Assembly (NCBI GenBank): GCA_020226215.1
Contig: CM035232.1
Span: 79,044,130 to 79,108,129, forward strand
Origin: Sindora glabra
Taxonomy: Eukaryota; Streptophyta; Magnoliopsida; Fabales; Fabaceae
Direction of reading: 5' to 3'
DNA: 64,000 nt
Shown here piece by piece: positions 1 to 13,110 of the stretch. The translations under genes and the position numbers were made by a program. Below the pieces are notes generated by a model, which did not search any database, was not told the DNA's origin, and was given only the letters and a program-made list of their open reading frames with translations. Numbering within the stretch: position 1 is the stretch's first letter; each line of letters begins with the position of its first letter.

Positions 1-2301
1 AAAAAATTGATATTATAAACTTCTAGTTTATATTGCTTTGTGTGAAGATCAAGATAATTGTATATCATATTTTTTCTACAATAGCATATTTTCTCCCCCC
101 AAATTTTAGGAACATAATTTCAATGTAAACTTATATTCTAAGTCACTTTTCAATATTATCTTTGTGCATTGTGGTAGACTAAAAAATATATTACATATTC
201 AAAATTCTTTATTTGTAAACTTCTAGCTCCTAACCAAAACTAATTATATGGAGGAATTATAACTTGTTGGCTTGATAGGTATAAGTATTGTAACATATAA
301 AGTTGCATGTCCCTTAAGATAATATACAAAATCTTATTCTCTCAAATAATGATGTAGCTAATAATTTTCACTATGCTAAATTACATTTTTAATGATAATA
401 AGTTAATGACAATAATGCAAGTGCTATTAATTATCCTCCAATCTCGTTCTTTACTATTTTAATCCCAAAAATCAATTATAATTGCCATTATTGACTATTC
501 CTTTATATTTATATTTTTTTCTTTAAAATTTTGGGTGCTCTAAAGCTATCTCCTACAAATATCAAAATCTTCTCTAATGTACCCTAAATCTAACAATAAA
601 ACCAAAGAAAATCATCTTCAACCTTTGCACTATATAGCCAAGAATCAATTAAGTTGTATCAATCAATAGCAATATTTCTTACTTTTCTTTATCTTTTCCT
701 TATGTTTATCAATTATTTTGATTGAGACTGATTTTAGTAAAGGTATAATTAGCTATAGGTTAGCTATACTAGGAATCTGTGGATAAATTTAGTAGAAAAT
801 TCAAATCAATTCATCTACTTCATATAATACATAGAAAAATTAAGTAGTAAAAAATATAGATCATTAATAAGATTAAGAGAAAAGGAATGATAAAAACTTA
901 TCTTTTTGTATTATATGAGTGTGCAAAAATTGAAGAGTTAAATACGATTTTCCTATTATTTGATTAATTTCTATATGCTAATTAACAAGCACTTCCCTTG
1001 AAGCTTCTAATTGATCCAAACATGTTTAGCTCTAATACTATAGCGTGTTTATGCTTCAAAAATTGGATTTAAGGAAATTTTATTTAATAATTGCACATAT
1101 CCTAGCCAATACTACTAATTATCATTCATCAAATTTCTAAGCTTGAAATTTTCACCCATCATGTGACCAAAATAGAGCACACCTAATTGTTATGCAATTA
1201 TAAATTCCATGTACTAATATTGTTTATCATGATTAGTTACCATATTAACACTAATAAGACTTGAGGGGTCCTTTTATGTTGCTAAAGTAAGTTTGATCTC
1301 AATTAATCTATCAAGCAACTTTTATTACTACCAAATTGTATTAATTTTCTTTACATTATATTTTTCACAAATCTACACTAAATATTCCATCAATCATGGA
1401 ATGCAAGATTGATCCAAAGCTCCTTTACATTAATTATTAACTATGATTAATTGTCAAAGGTAGGCAAGATAATTTTTTTTTGTATGTGATACTTTCGCTT
1501 TACTTTATGTATGGATAAGTACAACCCATTATAAAAGGAGGCCATGAAAAAAGAGCTAGTAAATCTAATGCACTTTCAATTTTTTAAATACTTTTAAATG
1601 CGTTAATTTTTTGCTATATGATATGTAGCATCTTGTAAGCTTGTTTACTTCTTTCATATTTGTCACAGTAGATTTTATATTCCTTTCATTAAGTCATCAT
1701 AATAATGATTAATTTTGCAATTGTAGGCTATTGATGATATTAAATTGTCATATTACTTTTGGAATGGATTTTTTAAAGGTTACAATCAAAGTGAATTCTA
1801 AATGTTTCCACTTATTTATGCATGAGTTGCATTCATTAATATTTTACATTATAAGTTTACTTTATTTACTAACATTTTGTGAATTTTGGATTTTATTATT
1901 AGCCTAAAGTAGATTGTGTTCTCTATGCATTCATACTATATGCTAGTTTACCAATCCCCTTGATGCTATGTAGGATAGAGGATTTACTTTCATCTTGGCC
2001 AAAGCTGCATGGTTCTTAAATTTTTATAATCATAGGTTGTCTAGGATATTAATATTATCCTTTTACATACATGTACAATGTAGAAAGAATTTGGTATTCC
2101 TAAAAAATTATTATAGTTAAGGATATTCTTGGTTTGAGTGAGCCCAGATCATCCTATCTCAATTTTATTTGCTAATATCATTAGTGCCTATGGGAAAAAA
2201 TAATGCATTATTTCTCATTCAACATAACCAAATTTTCATTAGTTATTTGCATTCATGTTTTAAAAGTTTACAATTTTCCTTCTAGATCATAAGACGCTCA
2301 C
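1..2301. other. AT-rich sequence without recognisable genes
   Basis: Both strands are dense in stop codons, and I see no conserved protein motif, RNA gene or paired terminal repeats. It is probably old repeat-derived or intergenic DNA lying outside the nested stack that begins at about 2302. No promoter-like or CpG-rich stretch was seen. Confidence 0.6.
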
Positions 2302-2425
2302 TAATTTATATTATTTCACACTAAAATTAAATACCAAACTTACTTAAAAATATAGTAAAGGACAAGCTCGAGTATGCCTAAAGGATTAAAATTCAGTGGC
2401 AAAATAGAATTTAAAATAGAGGAGT
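2302..2425 (-). repeat. LTR-end fragment of the gag-only (Athila/TR-GAG-like) family, left half
   Basis: This piece aligns with the LTR copy starting at 41403. Both carry a near-identical run built on TTTCACAC, CAAACTTA and AAAATNTAGT in the same order. Its first 20 bases match the LTR terminus at 41403 with five differences, mostly transitions. It stops where the Tat/Ogre-like element begins at about 2426, and the next part of the same LTR resumes at 18356. It is therefore the outer end of a minus-strand LTR split by a later insertion. Confidence 0.75.
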
Positions 2426-3201
2426 TGTTGTAATGTACTTCATGATGAATTGTAGGATGTGAGTGGCTTTATAACTTCTTGGAATGTTAGATTATGAATA
2501 AAAAGAAAATAAAGTCACCACCAATCATTTTTTAATAGGGTAATTAGAACACTGAAAGATGTTTATGCTTCTAAAGTTTAGATTCGAGAGTTAGTTATCT
2601 ACAAGTAAGGTATTAGCACTATACAATATCTATTTAAAGAATGGTTACCTTTTTTTAATTTCTATCTCTAAAATGAATTATAATATTTCTTACTATAATA
2701 TATGTATATTTTTCTAAAAATGTGATTGCCATGTCCCACCTTTTATTGTATAATATCAAAGTGATATTATAAGAGTGGGTAGTATAAAACTATTATTTTT
2801 CAAACAATATATATGTCCACAATAATTACTACAAAGCAGTGTTTATGAAAATATATTTCTTTTAAATAAGAAAAGAAAATTTTTAGACACTACTTTTGTA
2901 ATGCTATAACAATATTCATGTATTTCGATTAATTTTATTTTTAAGATTTTATAAAATATTAGTATAATCATTTTAATTTTAGTTAATTTAATTATCAAAT
3001 CCATCTAATTTTATGATAGGATTAAAATGAAATAAAATAATTTAATAATATTAAATATTATCATGATTGTATTTGTAATTAGATTATTTAATTTTAATAC
3101 ATCATATGCATAAATTTTATTGTATTTGAAATATTTTTATTTTGTTCGTTTTGAAAGATTTTTATTTTTTCATTTATGGAATATTTTTAATAAAATGATT
3201 G

Positions 3202-3202
<1 letters not shown>

Positions 3203-3246
<44 letters not shown>
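3203..3246. repeat. (AT)n microsatellite
   Basis: Uninterrupted alternating TA for about 44 bases inside the 3' LTR. The corresponding place in the other LTR copy (about 16465) has only a few TA units, so the tract expanded after insertion or was unequal from the start. Confidence 0.95.
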
Positions 3247-3252
<6 letters not shown>

Positions 3253-5079
3253 TAACAAGATAAAGGAAAATTATTTTAAGTAATTTTAGTTATTTATTTT
3301 AAAAACATCAAATTAATAATTTTTATTTTAGAATATCAAAATTGTCCAATTTCATGATCATATTTAAATAAAGAAATTACCTAGAGAAAATTGAAATCAT
3401 ATTTATTATATTTTTAATTAATTTTAATATTATTTCATAATTTTTAAAGTATCAAATTTATCCAATTTATAAAAAATTAAAATTATATTTATTACACTTG
3501 TAATCAATTTTAATATTATCTTATAAATTTTAAAATGTCAAATTCATCCAACTTTATAGTAAAATCTGAGTAAAGAGATTGTTTAGAAAAATTGATATCA
3601 TATTTATTACACTTATAATTAGTTTTAATATTATTTCATAATTTTTAAAATATCAAATTTGTTCAATCTCATGGTCAAATCTAAATAATGAGATTGCTCA
3701 ATAAAATTAAAATTATATCTATTGTACTTGTAATAAATTTTAATATTATCCTATAATTTTTAAAATATCAAACTTGTCCAACTTCATCATCAAACCCAAA
3801 TAAAGAATTGCTCAAAAAAATTAAAATTATATTTATTATACTTATAATTAATTTCAATATTATTCCATTATTATAAAGGTGTATAATATTTAAAATAATA
3901 AATAGAGTCATAATACAAATTATGAGTGCACATGTAACTTCAATAAAGTGAAATAAATTAAAATATATCATGTATAAAAATTAATAATTTTAAGATAATC
4001 TTATATATATAATAATGTTAAGATTTTTTTAGTTTAACTGGCTTATCCAATTTAACTTTTAAAATATCTTTCACCTTAAGAATATTAAAATAGATTGAAC
4101 TTTCAAACTATTTTAATTTATTCCATCATAGGAATTGCTAAAAAAATAGCACCTTAATAACATCATAAAAAATCTTTTTAAAATAAATAATAATAAAAAA
4201 TAATTCAAAAAATAAAAAATGTAAAAAAGGTAAGTAGGGTGAGATAAACATAAAATGCCATTCCATCCCACTTAACTTTAATATTAAAAAATTAAAATAC
4301 ATTTAAAAAAAGTTAAAAAGGCTATATAGGTGGGCTATGATAAGCACAGTAATGATACCAACGGGTTTGCCTCCAAGCCACTTTCTCATCACTTCCAGCA
4401 TTGATCTTGTAGCTAGAAACCACTAACTCCAAGCTCTTAACTAGTGAAAAAAAGATTGAATGGCATCATCAATCTCTTTTGATAATGGTAAAACATAATA
4501 GGCTACAATGCTTACACCTTGTAAAATTCTTCCAAGATTCTAAAAGCATCCTCAAGATTAGTGGTCTCTTGCATAACCATAGGGGGAAAGGGTTATTAGA
4601 TCACCAATCACCTTCCTATTAGTTTTACTCAACATGTTTGGTGGCAATAATGGACTGTTAACTTAAGCTATAATTAAAGGGAAAAGATATATGGATGCAA
4701 GAAGAAGGATGAGAAGTGGGTTGTTTGTGTCGTTGTCATGCTCCTTTGCACAAATCCAAACAATGACATTAGTGTTGATAGTATTGAAAATAGTAAAAGC
4801 TAGCCAAAGGAAAGGAACCATGAGAAAGAGAAAGAAAAGAGGGGCAAATCCATTGTGGTGAGTCCACCCCCTACAAGTGATGAATTTGCTTCATAGTTTT
4901 CACCTCTAGTGTTCTAACAAAGGAGTGCCTTATAGCGAGTAGTGACTTTGGTGGCATTTATCTCCTTGTGAAGTTTGGTAGGATGTTCATAGCCAAAATT
5001 TGAAATTTTCAACTACAAAATCTATAAAAGAAGATTTGGAAGCCATCTTCCACTTACTCATATGAATATTTAAAAAGAT

Positions 5080-5104
5080 AAGAGAGAGAGAGAGAGAGAG
5101 AGAG
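5080..5104. repeat. (AG)n microsatellite
   Basis: About twelve AG units near the U3 end of the 3' LTR. The other LTR copy has a shorter, interrupted AGAAAGAGAAAGAG at about 18261. Confidence 0.9.
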
Positions 5105-5184
5105 GTCACATAATTAATTTTTTTCTTTTTCTTCTTTTGAAATTTTTTTAAACTATATTATTATTTGGATAAAATTAGGAGTCA

Positions 5185-5202
5185 ATAGCTGCCTTCCTTT
5201 AT
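5185..5202 (-). other. Polypurine tract of the Tat/Ogre-like element
   Basis: On the minus strand a purine-rich AAAGGAAGG sits a few bases before the 3' LTR start at 5184. This is where a plus-strand primer for retroelement replication is expected. It is short and somewhat degraded. Confidence 0.55.
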
Positions 5203-5249
5203 TTATTCTTCTAGGATTAGGAGGTGAGTAAAGGTGTTGACATACAGTT

Positions 5250-5415
5250 CATGATAGGAAGAGAATAACTTAATTGTGAAATATTAATGATTTAGAATGC
5301 AAACTTAGTCTTCCTTAATGGAGTTTGAATTAACAACAAGAAAATGAATAACCTAAATTGATACAAGCTTGATCTAGTTAGATGGGATTCAATTTAATAA
5401 CAAGAACAAAAAAAA
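5250..5415. repeat. Outlying units of the 3' UTR tandem array
   Basis: Two or three diverged copies of the same ~60-bp unit that fills 6160-8340, recognisable by AACCTAAATTGATACAAGC followed by a CTTGATCTAG / TTCAATTTAA block. They are separated from the main array by about 750 bp of other sequence, so the array once extended further or was interrupted by an insertion. Confidence 0.55.
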
Positions 5416-6155
5416 TTTGGTGCCATGTGTGATTGACATTGGCATGGTAATGGTAAAGGAAGATTGTTATGGAGTATCTTCACAAAGACTTATTATAGAA
5501 TTTGCACATTACATATAAGATTAAGTAAATAAATAATAGTCACACAAAATTATTTATTAAGAATTTATAAACACTTTTCCAACGAAATGGTAGATCATCC
5601 TTTGTTGATTTAACTTTAACTAGGGGTAACTATGGTAGTGCCATAGGTCACAACTCAACAAACATGCTAGAGCTATAATGTGAAGTACAATGGCCAAAAC
5701 ACACCATTTCCATATTACAGCGTATTTTCTTCAAATATTTGGAAGATCAACAAGCATTCAAGTTGTTGTAGTGTCTCTGTTGTGGTGTGAAGCATTGTAG
5801 TGGCGATCTGAAGCAAAATAGAAGAAATCAAGGATGGTTACCAAGAAATTAAAGAGAGGTAGAGAAATTAGGTGATTAAAGTTAATAAAAGATAAAGGAA
5901 TGGTAATGAAGAGGCTAGTAAAAAATTGAAAAGAAAGAAGTAGAGAAATTAGGGTGATGGAAATTGATAGAAGATAAAGGAATAATGATAAGGAGGCCAA
6001 CATAATACAATTAAAAAAAATAAAGGAATTAGGAGAGAGAATGAAGAAAATTTTCAATGTGTGGGACTATAATATTATGAATAAGACAAAATGGAGGTAG
6101 GTATAGTTTAACCTTGCTAACACTAGATTGTGAAAGGTAAACAACCTATTGGTCA
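5416..6155. other. Non-repeat interruption inside the 3' UTR array
   Basis: This stretch between array units lacks the ~60-bp motif and has no coding motif. I could not find terminal repeats that would prove it is a separate insertion. It contains the 81-bp tandem repeat listed below. Confidence 0.4.
5850..6050. repeat. 81-bp tandem repeat, about 2.4 copies
   Basis: TAGAGAAATTAGG recurs at 5860 and 5941, and a diverged TAAAGGAATTAGG at 6021. The intervening GATAAAGGAAT and AAGGAGGC blocks are in register. The open frame across it on the minus strand is low-complexity Ile/Leu/Phe/Ser and I do not regard it as a gene. Confidence 0.75.
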
Positions 6156-6159
6156 TAAA

Positions 6160-8345
6160 TTCAACTTGACTTAATTGGGTTTAAAAATAAATAAACTAGT
6201 TTAGTATTGTCCTGATTCATCTTTACTAATTTTAACTTAATAATTGAATTAAGATAAGTTTGAGCAACTTGATTGGGTTTACGTTAAATGACCTAAATTA
6301 ACACAAGCTTGACTTAGCTTGGCTAGACTTGACTTAACAATAACAATAGGATGACTTGAATTAATAGAGACATGTTCCAGTATGAGTGAGTTTGATATGA
6401 ATGACATAGATTAATATGGCCTTGACTTAATCAGGTAGGGTTCAAATTAATAACAAGAAAATAATAACTTGGATTGATATATGCTTGACTCAACTTAATT
6501 AAGTTTGATTTAACGATAGGGAAGAGATAACCTAGATTGACATAGACTTAATCTAACTTGACTAGATTTGATTTAAAAATGAAGAGGTAAATAACTTGGA
6601 TTAATGCAAACTTGATTTAATTTAATTAAGTTTGATTTTATGATAAAAAAATAAAAAATGACTTAGATTGATATAGGCTTGACTCAACTTGATTGACTTT
6701 AATTTAACAAAAAAGAAGAGATAACTTAGATTGACACAGGCTTGACCTAGGTTGACTAAGTTTGATTTAATAAGATAAATGACTTGAATTAATATAGGCT
6801 TGACCCAATTTGATTGAGTTCAATTTAATAAAAAAATAAATGACTTGGATTTTTATAGACTCAACCTAACTTGATTGAGTTCAATTTAATGAGCTGAATA
6901 ATCTGGATTGACATAGGCTCGACTTAATTTGATTGAGTTTAATTTAATGATGAAGAGGAAATAACCCTAATTAATTAGATTTGACCTAACTTGATTAGAC
7001 TTAATTTAAAAATGGAAATGTAATTGACCTGGATTAACATTGGCTTAATTCAATTTGATTAAGTTCAATTTAAAAAATGGAAAGGCAAATGGCTTGGATT
7101 AATATAGGCTTGACTCAATGACATAAGTGATATAGATTGATATAAGCTCGCCTGAACTTGATTAAGTCTAATTTAAACAACTTAAATTGATATAAGCTTG
7201 ATCCAACTTGATTAAGTTTGATTTAAAAAGGTAAATGATATGGATTGACATAAGCTCAAGTTAACTTAATTGAATTCGATTTAATGATGAAGATAAAATA
7301 ACTTGGATTATCTAAATTTGACTAACTTGATTGAGTTTGATTCAATGAAGTAAATGACCTAGATTCATATAGGCTTGACCTAACTTAATTTAGTTCAATT
7401 TACTAAAAATGTTAATGACTTGAATTGATGCATGCTCGACCTAACTTGATTAAATTTAATTTAATGATTAAAAGGAAAATGACTTGGATTGATAGAGGCT
7501 TAACTTAACTTAATCATTTGATTTAACAATGCAAAAAGAAATAACTTGGATTGATACAAGCTAGACTTAACTTAATTAAGTTTGATTTAAAGATGAAAAA
7601 GAAATAATTTGGATTAACAAAGTTTGGTTTAAAAGGTAAATAACCTAGATTAATATAGGTTTAACTTAATTTGATTGAGTTTAATTTAACAATGTAAAAG
7701 TAAATGACCTGAATTGACATAAGATCAACCTAACTTAATTAAGTTTGTTTTAATAAAAAAACTAAGTGACTTAAATTGACATAGGCTTAACTTAACTTAA
7801 TTGAGTTCGATTTAATGAAAAAGTGAATAACTTATATTGATTAGGTTTGATTTAACAAGGTAAATAACTCAGATTGGTTTAGGCTTGACTTAATTTGAAT
7901 GAGTTTAATTTAATAATGCAAAAGCAAACGACCTAGATTGACGTAAGTTTGATTTAATTTGAATGAGTTCAATTTAACAATGGAAAAAGTAAAATGACTT
8001 AGATTGATACAAGATTGATAGGTTTAACTCAATTTAATTAAGTTTGATTTAATGATGAAGAGGAAATAACCTAGATTAATTAGGTTTGATTTAAAAGGTA
8101 TTGACACATGCTTGACTTAATTTAATTGAGTTTGATTTAACAATGTAAAAGGTAAATGACTTAGATTGACACAAGCTTAACCTAACTTGATTGAGTTTGA
8201 TTTAATAAAAAAATTAAATGATCTGGATTAACACAAAGTTAACTTAACTTAATTGAGTTTAACGATGTGAAAAGTAAATGATTTGGATTGACACAAGCTT
8301 GACCTAACTTGATTGTGTTTAATTTAATGAAAAAGAAAATTATGC
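6160..8345. repeat. Large degenerate tandem array, unit about 55-68 bp, in the Tat/Ogre 3' UTR
   Basis: More than thirty imperfect units follow one another, each reading roughly GACTTGGATTGACATAGG then CTTGACCTAACTTGATTGAG then a TTTGATTTAA plus A-rich spacer. Starts of the GATTGACATAGG block occur at about 6533, 6599, 6667, 6728, 6787, 6847, 6905, 7032, 7096, 7136, 7187, 7243, 7361, 7424, 7487, 7549, 7712 and 7774, and continue to about 8287. Unit length varies from about 40 to 68 bp. The array lies between the interior and the 3' LTR of the minus-strand element, the position where Tat-lineage elements are known to carry hypervariable tandem repeats. Confidence 0.9.
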
Positions 8346-10537
8346 AAACATGACTTGATGTAAGAATATGATGCATGTAATAATGATTTAGTTGCCTTTT
8401 AGAAGAGCTCTTTACTTCGTCTTTTTAGGGGCTTTCTTTTAAAAAGGTCATATTTAGAGAGTGTTGAGTTTTGTCATTTCCCATTATACATATTTCCTCT
8501 TTATTTAGCTTAAACCTTCCATTGACATTACCTTAATTTTCTATCTAGTAAAATTGAGACAATCCCAATGTTTAATTTAACCATATATGCATTATTGATT
8601 GCATTCAGACATATTCAAATGGGTAAGATATCTCATGGTGTTGCAATACACACTTACCATGCAAACATATATGATATTTAAATAAGGAAAAAGGAAGAAA
8701 CATAATGATAAGTATTATTATTGCCATAGAGACTAGGAATCAAGAATTGTTAAGCAAAAGATTTTAGTATGGAAGGCAACAAATATTATTTACAATAAGG
8801 TTTACAAGGGATTTTGGCCTCTTGACAATATAATTTACAATAATGATATCAGTTGCCCCTATATATAATTCTATAATCATAAATTATGAAACCTACCATG
8901 ATAAGTTTCATTACATGAGCTATCTACCAAATTCTTGAAAAGATTTCATTTATTTCATTCCTTAATGAGAAATATATCTATTTTGCTTTCATGGAAGAAT
9001 ATATTAACCTTATTACTAAATAAGAGGAAAATATACTTCATGCATAATACTTCCTACCTTATCTAAAATAATAGGTTGTGGTATATTCCATGTTTGTAAA
9101 GGTCAAAGCTTTATTAAAGAAAGCTTTTTTCACAACATATGGTCTTTTTAGCATATGTCCTTGTCAATCTTCTTTTGATAGAGTTGGCTATGAAATAATG
9201 CAAACAATCTTTTCCTTTGATAAGATTCAATTAATCATATCGAGCCTAAATCCACTTAGCCTTTTTTGATGGCAATAACCTGACCGATATAAGCTCAATT
9301 TCACAAAATATGAATAATTCAACTCAATTAAGCTTAGAAAAAGCCTTAAAAAGTTAAGAATGAGGTAACTAAAGAAATGAAAATTGATTTTATAAAATTT
9401 CCCACACTTAGTTTTGCACGTCCTAGGTGGACATAAAATTTAAAACTCTAATTTTTTACTAAAGTCAAGAATGCAAAGTCACAAGTAAGAAAATCATGAT
9501 AATATAAAGAAATCATAGCATCTATGAATCAATAATGCTTTCATCTAAAACCAAAAATTAAGATAACTTTATTTGAGAAAGAAGGAACCAAATTAATAGT
9601 ATCTAACAAGTCATACTCTCAATCTCTTAAGTATTTAAAGGTAAATGTCTTATTTAAACTTAACCTGTTAAGAATTACACTACCAAAGGCTTGCTTAAAC
9701 TCTTAATCTTCATTATCTAATTTACGTGCACAAAATAAATGAAAAGGTCTTATTAAGGGTACTAATAAGTTCAAAATAAAGGGAAGGTAAGAACATGGAA
9801 TGAGAAACTAACAATTAAAGAGATTAAAGGAGTATTGATGGATGATTCTAAGTAACAAGTGACTAAGAAAGCATACAATGGGAATTGTAGTTATTCTAAT
9901 AATATATTATTCTCTCTTCCTTTTTCATTTTTCATTTTTTTTTACTTTTTTTTTAATGAACTCTTCATTTTCACCAAACACTTGATACAACTCCATATTT
10001 ATGTAAGAACCATCCTCTTATTAATTTAATACCCTCCTAGCCTCTAAGGTTATATAAAATATTATTTTTCACTTTAGGCCTGCAATGAACTAAAAACTAG
10101 AAAGGGTAAATTATGCACAAAAGGGCTAGTTAATGGAAATGCGAAGATTGACTATTTAGGTATAAGTGATTCGTTCAAAAAAAAATGCATTAATCATATT
10201 TGTACATGCATGTGAAAATGTAATTTTAACAACAACTAAAGAAAGTTTTGGAGTGACAATATAATAGGTGAATCTCACACATAAGAAATATAGTCATAAT
10301 TAATTAAAAAAAAAGCTTAAAATCTCATCATTATAGGCTACAAAACTTGATTTTTTCAATTTAATGTTTATTGCCAAACTTATTGGTTTTAGAAGCAAGA
10401 TAATTGTTTAATATTACTATGAAACCTTCAAATCCAATTAATTCATGCTTAAGACTTGTATAATTTTCAAAATTAGTGAAAAACACCTAAATAAGCAAGA
10501 AAAACCTAGAATACTTAAAATAAAATTTTAAAAATGG

Positions 10538-10726
10538 ACATTTCCAGACCATTGGGTAATGCAAGATAATAATATCTATTGCATAGCTTGATGTAAGAAA
10601 GATAATAAATTGTTAAAAAACCATTAATATTTAATGATCCTAAAGGCTTTTTATAAAAGTTTAGCTTAGCCCAATATACAATGTCAAAAATTCCTTATAA
10701 CATTTCCAGACCATTGGGTAATGCAA
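10538..10726. repeat. Exact 27-bp direct repeat, 162 bp apart
   Basis: The same 27 bases, starting ACATTTCCAGACC, occur at 10538-10564 and 10700-10726 without a mismatch. The second copy is flanked by the inverted pair CAATGTCAAAA (about 10680) and TTTTGACATTG (about 10734). Exactness in an otherwise decayed region suggests a fairly recent local duplication, for example filler DNA from break repair. Confidence 0.85.
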
Positions 10727-11559
10727 TAAAGGTTTTGACATTGTAAATCATGTATCCAAAATATTTGTACATGTTCAAACCATTTAACTTAGTACCTAAG
10801 GCACAATTAGTGATAATCTAGTCACCTAAATTCTTTAGAGTTATACTTAAGACTTTTCTCACTCTAACGATTAGCAGTTATTGCCACACATCTTCTTAAA
10901 CTTTGGATTCCTCTGCCATACACAAAGTTGATAATTCTAGGAGCTAACATTTTACCAAGCTCATTCACTACTTTCACAAACTTATCATCCTTCCTTAAAT
11001 TGGATCAACTGAAGATATAAATTAATTTAAACTTGTGTATTAATGGTCCTTCCCCTTTTCTTCCACCTTAGGATGAGCCATATATGTATTAAGTCTAAAT
11101 TTGCATATTTATACAACAAAAATGAGTAGCAAAAAAATCATACAAATTAACTATTATAAAAAAAGTTTGAATTTGAAAAGGAAGAATGTCAAAAGTAGAT
11201 ATTAGGCATAGTAAGTTTAGCAAATGGCATGGAAAAATGTATAAGGAAAGTTAAAAAAATCATGCAAATTAACCATTATTAGAGAACATTAAATTTAAAG
11301 AGGGAAAAAGTCAAAAGTAGATGTTAGGCACAATAATTTCAGAAAATAGCATGGAAAAATTAAAAATAATTATGTAGGAAAAGTCAAAAAGTGACTAAAA
11401 AGGTTAAAATGAAAAGACATACGCATGAATATGAACAATAGAGATGATTTTAGCTCACATCTTTCTCTGGTTTTATGTTCAATAATGACTTAAACACCTT
11501 CTATAAGTTGAGGATTTTCTTTTCATCAGATTTTCTTATAAACTAGCAAATAAGGTCTT

Positions 11560-12010
11560 TTAATGTTAAATTCTTGAGATTGTAACACCCTTTTTCTTTG
11601 TTGAATAGATTCACTAAATCAAGAAGAACACTATGAATATGTCCACTAAGATGCATTTCAAGAATTTGATGGATATTATCCAATGAATCTTTATTCAATT
11701 CATCCTTTATGAACTAAAATTTGTCCTCCCAATTTAAGGAAGTCATTCCATTATTCTTGCAACTTATATTATATGTCCACCTTGCACACTTATGGAAAAC
11801 TATTATTATTTTAGCTCTTCACTTCTTAGTGTAAGAACTTCTTCCTATTCCTGATATATGTTTCATAAATAAACCATTATACTTACTTGCTAGATGTACA
11901 TTAGCTTTAGTGATCCAACTTACATCCTTAGGAAAGCCTGGATATGTGAGTATCTTTATTCTTTCAAGTAAGTATCTATAAATTTCCTTAAGCAAATCTT
12001 AGGAAAGAGT
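11560..12010 (-). pseudogene. Possible ORF1/gag-like remnant of the Tat/Ogre-like element
   Basis: On the minus strand one frame gives a readable stretch (FPKDVSWITKANVHLASKYN and, after a stop, LDNIHQILEMHLSGHIHSVL). Its position soon after the primer-binding site is where Tat/Ogre elements carry an extra ORF1 or gag. The second stretch loosely resembles the N-terminal helical part of plant-mobile-domain proteins found in Ogre ORF1. This is weak: no diagnostic residues remain and other frames are also broken. Confidence 0.25.
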
Positions 12011-13110
12011 AGAAAACTTGATTTTGAGCTTTGCAAGGGTTTCCTCCATATCTTTTTATAATCCTTGCTTGGGAGCGAGTTTGATATGGATGACATGGAA
12101 GCAAGGTTTCTTTTTTGAGATGAGCTATATTACCTTTTTAAACATTGGTGAATGCATGAGTGTAAGAATATGCTTATGGGAAAATGATAATACTAAAAAT
12201 CCATTCATTCCACTTAAGATTAAAAATGACTTTGTGGTTTATTTTTAATCACTCATGATCACAGGCTTTAAGTTTTTAGTACACAATGTTAATTATGAAG
12301 CTCATAACCAATTACCATTGAGTTCAAGTGACATGGATGACCTTTAGTGATATTTATATATAATAAAATGATGGATGCAAGATGCTAACAAATTAAAAAA
12401 TTCACATTTAATTGAGTGAGAATAAAATATGGGATAAGCCATTCAAGTTTAATTTCTAAAATAAGGTTGAGCCATTCATTTTGATTGATATATGACTTAA
12501 TCATCATTTTTTGAGTAAACTTGCATGGTTTAAATAGGAGATCAATCATAAAAAGGTTCCTTCATGTGTTCTACAAGAATTTTTCCTAGGCTTGAATTTT
12601 CCTTTCATAGGATAGACCTTTCTTAAATAATATGGTTTTATATTTATTCTAATTTATACTTGATTTAAGTTTTATGATCTAATTAATAAAATGTCCGCAA
12701 ATTGTCTTTATTATCACCACTAAAGGCTAGTAAGGCCTCCAATCCTCACCCATAATAGGCTACAAATAGAAAGGGTTTAATTTGAGTAAGGGTGTTTCAC
12801 TAGGTTGCATGGAAATTGGTAGTTTCATGAAGGTATTGCTACTTTATTCCCTAACTAATCCTAAAAGGTAATGTAAAGCACAGGTAGGAGGTTATGATAT
12901 TGTGTGAGATCTATAATGTATAGTGTGTAGGAAGAAACGTTAATCATTCCATAATCTTCACATGACTAATTTACCATAAAATAAATAAGGATAACCATAA
13001 TGAGAAAAATAAGATAAACACATGTAAAGAAAACATTAAATCATCATGGACTGAGAAAATTCAAAGCTATGATAGAAAATGAAGTAACATAATGGCTTAA
13101 CTCCATTTTA

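Larger units (their letters stand above)
2426..5184 (-). repeat. 3' LTR of the Tat/Ogre-like element
   Basis: It aligns end to end with 15690-18355. Shared blocks include the ATGTTAG region near 2485 and 15745, the TATCATAATTG region near 3060 and 16320, the GTCGTTGTCATGCTCC stretch near 4728 and 17911, and the end GTCAATAG. Length is 2759 bp against about 2676 bp for the other LTR. The centre (2900-4100) is nearly pure A/T with imperfect repeats of a unit of roughly 100 bp built around TTTTAATATTAT and ATTTTTAAAATATCAAA. Confidence 0.8.
8346..13110 (-). other. Decayed interior of the Tat/Ogre-like element
   Basis: No long open frame survives and no protease, reverse transcriptase or integrase motif was recognised on the minus strand. 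Two parts stand out. 10200-10530 is homologous to 37990-38330, the non-coding tail of the gag-only element. 11560-12010 may be a protein remnant (separate entry). Plus-strand open frames here, such as 9078-9269 and 12018-12248, have no family resemblance and are antisense to the element. Confidence 0.55.

Noticed and set aside
5758..6057. Minus-strand open frame of 99 codons
   Set aside because: It is low-complexity hydrophobic sequence produced by an 81-bp A/G-rich tandem repeat, with no family resemblance.
6160..8345. CRISPR-like or gene-repeat interpretation of the ~60-bp array
   Set aside because: The units are contiguous, variable in length and diverged, without exact repeats and unique spacers, and they sit in a plant retrotransposon.
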